This document shows, piece after piece, positions 59,629 through 64,000 of a stretch of 64,000 nucleotides of DNA. The stretch is from Caulobacter sp. Root655 (lineage in GTDB: Bacteria; Pseudomonadota; Alphaproteobacteria; Caulobacterales; Caulobacteraceae). The position numbers and the translations under genes were made by a program. The first letter of the stretch is position 1. Each line of letters begins with the position of its first letter. Where the stretch lies: the NCBI RefSeq assembly GCF_001427665.1, contig NZ_LMHC01000023.1:408024-472023 (forward strand). The letters run 5' to 3'. Below the pieces are notes generated by a model. It was not told the origin of the DNA. It did not search any database and saw nothing but the letters and a program-made list of their open reading frames with translations.

Positions 59629-60567
59629 ATGACCCCCCCCGGCCTGATCTATCCGAAAATGACCGTCATCGGCTTTGGCCTGATCGGCGGCTCGATCGTC
59701 CGCGCGGCGCGTGAGCACAAGCTGGTCGGCGAGGTCGTCGTGGTCGACGCCAGCCCCGCCCACCGGGCTCGCGTCGAGGAACTGGGTCTGGCCGACACGG
59801 TCACCGCCGACGTCGCCGAGGGTGTGGCCGGCGCCGACCTGGTGGTCATCGCCACCCCGGTCCTGGCCACCGCCGACGTGGCCGCGATCGCCGCCGCCGC
59901 CATGAAGCCGGGCGCCACCCTGACCGACGTCGGCTCGGTCAAGGCCGGCCCGGCCGAGGCCATGTACGCGGCGGCTCCGGCCGGCGTGCACGTCATCCCC
60001 GGCCACCCGATCGCCGGCACCGAGCACTCCGGTCCCGATGCCGGCTTCGCCGAGCTGTTCGAGAACCGCTGGACGATCCTGACCCCGAAGATCAACGACG
60101 ACGAGGCCTACGCCCTGGCCGTCGCCCGGCTGTCGAGCTTCTGGCGGGCGATCGGGGCCAATGTCGAGCTGATGGACGAGAAGCACCATGACCTGGTGCT
60201 GGCCGTCACCAGCCACCTGCCCCACCTGATCGCCTACACCATCGTCGGCAGCGCCGCCGACCTGGAGAACGTCACCGAGAGCGAGGTGATGAAATATTCA
60301 GCCGGCGGCTTCCGCGACTTCACCCGCATCGCCGCCAGCGACCCCACCATGTGGCGCGACATCTTCGTGGCCAACAAGGACGCGGTGCTGGAGATGCTGG
60401 GCCGGTTCACCGAGGACCTGCAGGCCATGAGCCGCGCCATCCGCTGGGGCGACGCCGACACCCTGCACGACCACTTCACCCGCACCCGGGCCATCCGCCG
60501 CGGCATCGTCGCGGCCGGCCAGGAGAGCGCCGAGCCGAACTTCGGCCGCGATCGCGGGAAGCACTGA
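59629..60567 (+). CDS. tyrC: Prephenate/arogenate dehydrogenase
   Basis: A 312-residue NAD-dependent enzyme of tyrosine synthesis. The Rossmann motif is GFGLIGGSIVRAARE (residues 15-29). TDVGSVKAGPA, HPIAGTEHSGPDAGF and TSHLPHLIAYTIV contain the catalytic His and substrate Ser/Arg of cyclohexadienyl dehydrogenases. ATG 59629 is adjacent to the hisC stop. The operon order mutase-aminotransferase-dehydrogenase supports a complete path to tyrosine. Confidence 0.92.
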   Translation: MTPPGLIYPKMTVIGFGLIGGSIVRAAREHKLVGEVVVVDASPAHRARVEELGLADTVTADVAEGVAGADLVVIATPVLATADVAAIAAAAMKPGATLTDVGSVKAGPAEAMYAAAPAGVHVIPGHPIAGTEHSGPDAGFAELFENRWTILTPKINDDEAYALAVARLSSFWRAIGANVELMDEKHHDLVLAVTSHLPHLIAYTIVGSAADLENVTESEVMKYSAGGFRDFTRIAASDPTMWRDIFVANKDAVLEMLGRFTEDLQAMSRAIRWGDADTLHDHFTRTRAIRRGIVAAGQESAEPNFGRDRGKH

Positions 60568-60580
60568 GGGCGGAACGCTC

Positions 60581-60916
60581 ATGAACGCCTACGCCTGGCT
60601 CGCCCTCGCCATCGTCGCCGAGGTGATCGCCACCTCGGCCCTGAAGGCCGCCGAGGGCTTCACCCGGCCCCTGCCGTCGATCATCACCGCCGTCGGCTAC
60701 GCGGTGGCGTTCTACGGCCTGTCCCAGACCCTGAAGTCGATGCCGGTGGGCCTGGCCTACGCCATCTGGTCGGGCGTGGGGATCGTGCTGGTCACCGCCA
60801 TCGCCTGGGTGGTCTACAGGCAGCGCCTCGACCTGCCGGCCCTGGCGGGCATGGGCCTGATCATCGCCGGGGTGCTGGTGATCAACCTGTTCAGCAAGAG
60901 CGCGGCGGGGCACTAG
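60581..60916 (+). CDS. SMR-family multidrug transporter
   Basis: A 111-residue pump with four membrane helices. The essential Glu lies in IVAEVIATSALK (helix 1) and the AYAIWSGVG motif is in helix 3, both diagnostic of EmrE-type SMR proteins. It works as an antiparallel dimer. It follows tyrC by 13 bp on the same strand. Its role in this operon may be accidental. Confidence 0.88.
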   Translation: MNAYAWLALAIVAEVIATSALKAAEGFTRPLPSIITAVGYAVAFYGLSQTLKSMPVGLAYAIWSGVGIVLVTAIAWVVYRQRLDLPALAGMGLIIAGVLVINLFSKSAAGH

Positions 60917-60969
60917 CCTTCACGCGGCCGCCCCTCGGGGGAGGATCAACACCCTTGCGCCCCGCGCCA

Positions 60970-61095
60970 TCCAGGCACACTGGCGCACAGGTCGACACCG
61001 ACTGCGTTCACGTCTTCACCCTGCGGGACAGCAAGGTCAGCGACTTCCAGGAATACGCCGACAGCGCCCAGATCGCGGCGGGGTACCGGCGCTAA
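60970..61095 (+). pseudogene. C-terminal remnant of a SnoaL-like gene
   Basis: A frame with no start reads TGAQVDTDCVHVFTLRDSK, then FQEYADSAQIAAGYRR, and ends at TAA 61093-61095. This is the C-terminal pattern of SnoaL/NTF2-like proteins (typically VdtdwvHVFtlrdGKV then eytDtaaia). The N-terminal two thirds is missing; upstream is the SMR gene and a short GC-rich gap. So it is the tail of a deleted gene. Confidence 0.6.
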
Positions 61096-61114
61096 GCCGG
61101 GCGGATGGCCAGCT

Positions 61115-61423
61115 TCAGGTGATCTTCTTGGCGCTGGGCGGGTCGCTGGCGGGGAAGCTTTCCTCCAGGCTTTCGTCGATCAAGGCTTCCTGGCGGTCCT
61201 CGGCCTTGTCGAGATGCTCGGCCAGCTGGTCGGGCTTCTCGCCCTCGGGCAAAGGCTCGACCGCGCGGCTGGTCGGGGTGTCTTCGGTCTGGAAGGCCTC
61301 CTTGACGTCGGTCTCGGAGACGCGGTCCTCGGGATGGCCGGGCTGGCCCAGGTTCTGGGCCTGGGAGAAGTCGCCCAGCACGCCGGGTTGCGAGCCGTCT
61401 TGCGGCGCGGTTTGGTCAGCCAT
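61115..61423 (-). CDS. Small acidic protein with LEESFPxSDP C-terminal motif
   Basis: A 102-residue hydrophilic, acidic protein. The last 45 residues (PEGEKPDQLAEHLDK, then EALIDESLEESFPASDPPS) match the protein at 34762-35046. The N-terminal half differs and has SQPGVLGDFSQAQ and VKEAFQTEDTPTSR. GAGGA precedes ATG 61423. An EcfG/SigT-type promoter is 28 bp upstream, so it is probably part of the general stress regulon. Confidence 0.8.
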   Translation of the reverse strand: MADQTAPQDGSQPGVLGDFSQAQNLGQPGHPEDRVSETDVKEAFQTEDTPTSRAVEPLPEGEKPDQLAEHLDKAEDRQEALIDESLEESFPASDPPSAKKIT

Positions 61424-61450
61424 GGTGATGTCCTCGGAGTGGACCTGATC

Positions 61451-61475
61451 AACGGTTGGCGCGGGGGCCTGTTCC
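61451..61475 (-). promoter_or_regulatory. EcfG/SigT-type promoter
   Basis: On the minus strand GGAAC (61475 to 61471), a 16-bp spacer and CGTT (61454 to 61451) match the general stress sigma consensus of alphaproteobacteria (GGAAC-N16/17-CGTT). The -10 is 28 bp before the start of the small acidic protein. Confidence 0.6.
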
Positions 61476-61642
61476 GAAGGTCGTCCGGCCGACGGCGGGG
61501 GCTCGTTCTTCCCGCCTGAAGGGCGCCGCTTTCGACACACGATCGGGAATGTGAGGGAAATCCTCCGCGTCCGCCCCATCTTGACGCTTGCGCCAAATTC
61601 GAACGGCCGTAAGACTTCCCCGCAGGTAAAGGGGATCCGTAA

Positions 61643-62326
61643 GTGAGTCCGAAGAGCGACGTCGCCGCCGCCAATCCAGCGCCCGAGCCCGATATCGAGG
61701 GCGTGGACAATGAAGCCGTCACCAAGAACCTGGTGTTCGTCGCCGCCGAGCGCCTGTTCGCGCTGCACGGCTTCCAGAACGTGTCGGTGCGCGACATCAC
61801 CGCCGCGGCGGGGGTCAACCTGGCTTCGGTGAACTATCACTTCGGCTCCAAGGACGCCCTGCTCTACGAGATCTTCCGCCGGCGCACCGTCGAGCTGAAC
61901 CGCGAGCGGGCCAAGAAGCTGCACGAGGCCACCGACCGCCATGACGGCTCGCCGCCGGTGCGCGAGATCCTGGCCGCCCTGCTGACCCCGCCGCTGAAGT
62001 GGTTGGCCCCCGACCACGAGCGGCGCATCTCGCTGCAGTTCCTGATCCGGGCCCGCAGCGAAGGCACCGACGAAATCCGCCAGGTGCTCAAGACCGACGT
62101 CACTCACCTGCGCCGCTTCTCCGACGCCCTGCTCAAGGCGCGCCCGGATCTGGCGCCGGAGGAGATCTACTGGCGGCTGCACTTCACCCTGGGCATGCTG
62201 CACAACAACCGCTTCGCCGAATTCGACCGTCTGAACGTGCTCTCGGAAGGCACCACCAGCGAAGCCGACGTCGAGAGCCTGTTGCAACGCATGCTGGCCT
62301 TCGCCGAGGCGGGGTTCGCGGCTTAA
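61643..62326 (+). CDS. TetR/AcrR-family regulator
   Basis: A 227-residue regulator with a 25-residue disordered N-terminal extension. The helix-turn-helix is at about residues 30-78 (AAERLFALHGFQNVSVRDIT, then GVNLASVNYHFGSKDALLYE). The C-terminal region matches the long TetR_C type of AcrR-like proteins in alphaproteobacteria. GTG 61643 is the start, preceded by AAAGGGG. It is divergent from the small acidic gene. Its target is unknown. Confidence 0.83.
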   Translation: MSPKSDVAAANPAPEPDIEGVDNEAVTKNLVFVAAERLFALHGFQNVSVRDITAAAGVNLASVNYHFGSKDALLYEIFRRRTVELNRERAKKLHEATDRHDGSPPVREILAALLTPPLKWLAPDHERRISLQFLIRARSEGTDEIRQVLKTDVTHLRRFSDALLKARPDLAPEEIYWRLHFTLGMLHNNRFAEFDRLNVLSEGTTSEADVESLLQRMLAFAEAGFAA

Positions 62327-62499
62327 GGCCGAGACCTCGTCGCGATCCAGGACAACTCGCACCGCTGACGTTTTGAGGCGCTGACAATTCTCGACGCGGC
62401 GCGCGCGAGCACGTCCGAGTCTGACGCATACCTGGAACAAAATAGGAACAAGCGGCCTTGAAGGCTGGGCGACAGCCCGCCGCCGAGATCGTGAAAACC

Positions 62500-62525
62500 C
62501 GCCGTCGCAATTTTCCGCGACGGCG
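62500..62525. promoter_or_regulatory. Inverted repeat before the WbsX-like gene
   Basis: CGCCGTCGC (62500-62508) and GCGACGGCG (62517-62525) form a perfect 9-bp dyad with an 8-nt loop, ending 37 bp before the ATG at 62563. It could be an operator or a leader hairpin. The 236-bp gap 62327-62562 holds no gene. Confidence 0.45.
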
Positions 62526-62562
62526 ATCCAGAACCCGAATTGAACCTCCAAGGATTTTCCAA

Positions 62563-64000
62563 ATGAATAGATCATCCCCTCTGCGCGGCCTGGCGCCGAA
62601 AAGCGCCAAGGTCGCCGCCGCGGCGCTGTGCCTGGCGATCTTGACGGCGCCGGCCGCGACATTCGCCGCCAACGCTCCGGGCGCCACGGTCGGCGCGATC
62701 CGCTGGGACGCCTGGGTGGGCGATCTGCCCACCGGCGCCGGTGGTCATGTCGGTCTGGAGGTCGAGCGCAATCTCGGCCTGAACCAGTTCCACGACCGCG
62801 TGCCGTTCTACGGCGTGGAGACCGGTACGGATTCCGTCAACGTCCGCCAACTGACCCAGGTCCAGATGGACGCCGACATCGCCTACGCCAAGCGCGCCGG
62901 CCTCAACTATTGGGCCTTCTGCTACTTCCCGGACAACGACGGCATGTCGACGGCCCGCAACCTCTACCAGTCGAGCACCCAGCGCGAGAACCTCAACTAT
63001 ACCTACGTCGTCAGCATGAGCTCGGTCCCAGCCGCGACCCTGGCGTCGGAGTTCAGCCTCGGCCACTTCCAGAAGGTGCTCAACGGCCGTCCGCTGCTCT
63101 ATGTGATGATCAACAGCGGCGACACCACGGCCGACATGGCGACCTATGTGGCCGGCGTGAGATCGGCGGCGGCGACCGTGGGGGCGGCCAACCCCTACAT
63201 CGTTCTGCTCTCGCCCTACGCCGCCACGGCGTCCAGCTACGCCACGGCCGCCGGCGCGGACGCCATCAGCACCTACGCCGACGGCGCGATCAACGGCGTG
63301 GCCTATTCGACGTTGATCTCGCAGAACGCCAGCACCTGGAACACCTTCAAGAATACCGGCAAGAAGGTGGTGCCCTCGGTGACCACGGGCTGGGACAATC
63401 GGCCACGGTCGCTCTATCCGCAGAGCTGGTGGGGCGGCGCCTCGGCACCCGCCAACGCCTGGGTCCAGAAGGCCACGCCGGCCGAGATCGGGACCAACCT
63501 GCAGAACGCCGTCAACTGGGTGCAGACCAACCAAACCACGGCCGACGCCAACACGGTGCTGATGTACGCCTGGAACGAGTTCGACGAGGGCGGCTGGATG
63601 ACCCCCACTCTGCAGAGCGGCACGGACCGCGTCGACGCCGTCTCGGAGGTGCTGAAATATTCCAGCACCTCGAACTGGCCCGGCCAGACCGCCCACGGCG
63701 CGTTCGACGGCGATCCGAACACCAACTGGCAGGCCGGGCCGGGCACGAGCTACGCCGGCCAGTGGCTGGAGGTCGACTTCGGTCGGGACGCCATCTTCAG
63801 CCAGGCGACGATCAGCGAGTACGGCACACGGACGACGGGTTACCGGATCGAGTACCTGAACGGCTCGACCTGGAAAACCGCCTACACCGGAACCGGCATC
63901 GGCGCGTCGAGCACGGTGACCTTCCCGGCGGTGACCGGCCGCAAGGCCCGAATCTATTTCACCTCGGGAACCGACACCGCGATCATCTACGCGATGGCGC
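62563..64000 (+). CDS. WbsX/GH99-like exported protein with a discoidin domain (cut by window end)
   Basis: At least 479 residues; the stop is outside the window. It has a signal peptide (cleaved near TFA-ANA, about residue 35). The first 340 residues fit the GH99-like WbsX fold: GAIRWDAWVGD, YAKRAGLNYWAFCYFP, and the C-terminal YAWNEFDEGGWMTPTL is the family hallmark. From about residue 370 (TSNWPGQTAHGAFDGDPNTN, WLEVDFGRD) an F5/8 type C carbohydrate-binding domain begins. It probably acts on extracellular or cell-surface glycans. Confidence 0.75.
   Translation, partial: MNRSSPLRGLAPKSAKVAAAALCLAILTAPAATFAANAPGATVGAIRWDAWVGDLPTGAGGHVGLEVERNLGLNQFHDRVPFYGVETGTDSVNVRQLTQVQMDADIAYAKRAGLNYWAFCYFPDNDGMSTARNLYQSSTQRENLNYTYVVSMSSVPAATLASEFSLGHFQKVLNGRPLLYVMINSGDTTADMATYVAGVRSAAATVGAANPYIVLLSPYAATASSYATAAGADAISTYADGAINGVAYSTLISQNASTWNTFKNTGKKVVPSVTTGWDNRPRSLYPQSWWGGASAPANAWVQKATPAEIGTNLQNAVNWVQTNQTTADANTVLMYAWNEFDEGGWMTPTLQSGTDRVDAVSEVLKYSSTSNWPGQTAHGAFDGDPNTNWQAGPGTSYAGQWLEVDFGRDAIFSQATISEYGTRTTGYRIEYLNGSTWKTAYTGTGIGASSTVTFPAVTGRKARIYFTSGTDTAIIYAMA

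Noticed and set aside
58492..60225. 577-residue minus-strand ORF
   Set aside because: It is antisense to hisC and tyrC, which have full motifs.

Overview
The window is high-GC alphaproteobacterial chromosome with dense coding, short intergenic gaps, many ATGA/TTGA start-stop overlaps and TTG/GTG starts. Gene content and several dispersed intergenic repeats point to the Caulobacteraceae, most likely a Caulobacter species. Supporting signs are a large TonB-dependent receptor in a plant-polysaccharide locus, an emrAB/nodT-type efflux operon, DUF3297, DUF3606 and DUF2125 proteins, clustered GANTC (CcrM-type) sites and an EcfG/SigT-type promoter. Names rest on motifs and protein architecture read by eye. 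No database search was run.

Layout. 0-7.2 kb: a lipid A type acyltransferase, a Cro/CI regulator, a HisN-like phosphatase, then a minus-strand run with an alpha/beta hydrolase, an SCP2 protein and two exported SAM-methyltransferase-like proteins. 7.2-15.1 kb: an Hsp20 gene behind a ROSE-like RNA thermometer, two tandem pentapeptide-repeat proteins, gpmA, kdsD, a lone receiver protein, upp and a TetR regulator. 15.1-19.5 kb: a divergent TetR-controlled efflux operon (outer membrane factor, EmrA, EmrB) with promoter, 19-bp operator and terminator. 19.5-26.3 kb: an uronate/pectin-type locus with two FadR-type GntR regulators, a TonB receptor, a GH105-like hydrolase and a DUF4861 protein, with two TTGGTnnnACCAA operators between the divergent genes. 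26.3-30.3 kb: a lipoprotein, tRNA-Leu(CAA), MarR and small conserved proteins. 30.4-34.8 kb: DedA-like, DsbB, Coq7, M1 peptidase, VanZ-like. 34.8-44.4 kb: short proteins, HNH, PD40, Gre, TetR, GluQ, a divergent MocR/EamA pair, hydrolase, GNAT. 44.4-48.9 kb: cold-shock protein, TlpA, argH, an LptM-like lipoprotein and lysA. 49-53.5 kb: hpt, a zinc-ribbon protein, ftsE, ftsX, ydcF-like and plsC. 53.5-57.5 kb: an Asp/Asn hydroxylase divergent from a sulfotransferase with a Nif11-like N-terminus, ChaC-like, DUF2125. 57.6-60.9 kb: chorismate mutase, hisC, tyrC, SMR pump. 60.9-64 kb: a SnoaL-like remnant, a small stress-type protein, TetR and the start of a WbsX/GH99-like protein with a discoidin domain, cut by the window end.

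The best candidates for new biology are the ROSE-like leader at 7.1 kb, the hydroxylase/Nif11-sulfotransferase pair at 54-56 kb, the twin-regulator polysaccharide locus at 19.5-26 kb, the exported methyltransferase pair at 5-7 kb, and the two small proteins sharing one C-terminal motif, one of which has a SigT-type promoter. I saw no CRISPR array, complete insertion sequence, prophage or rRNA.
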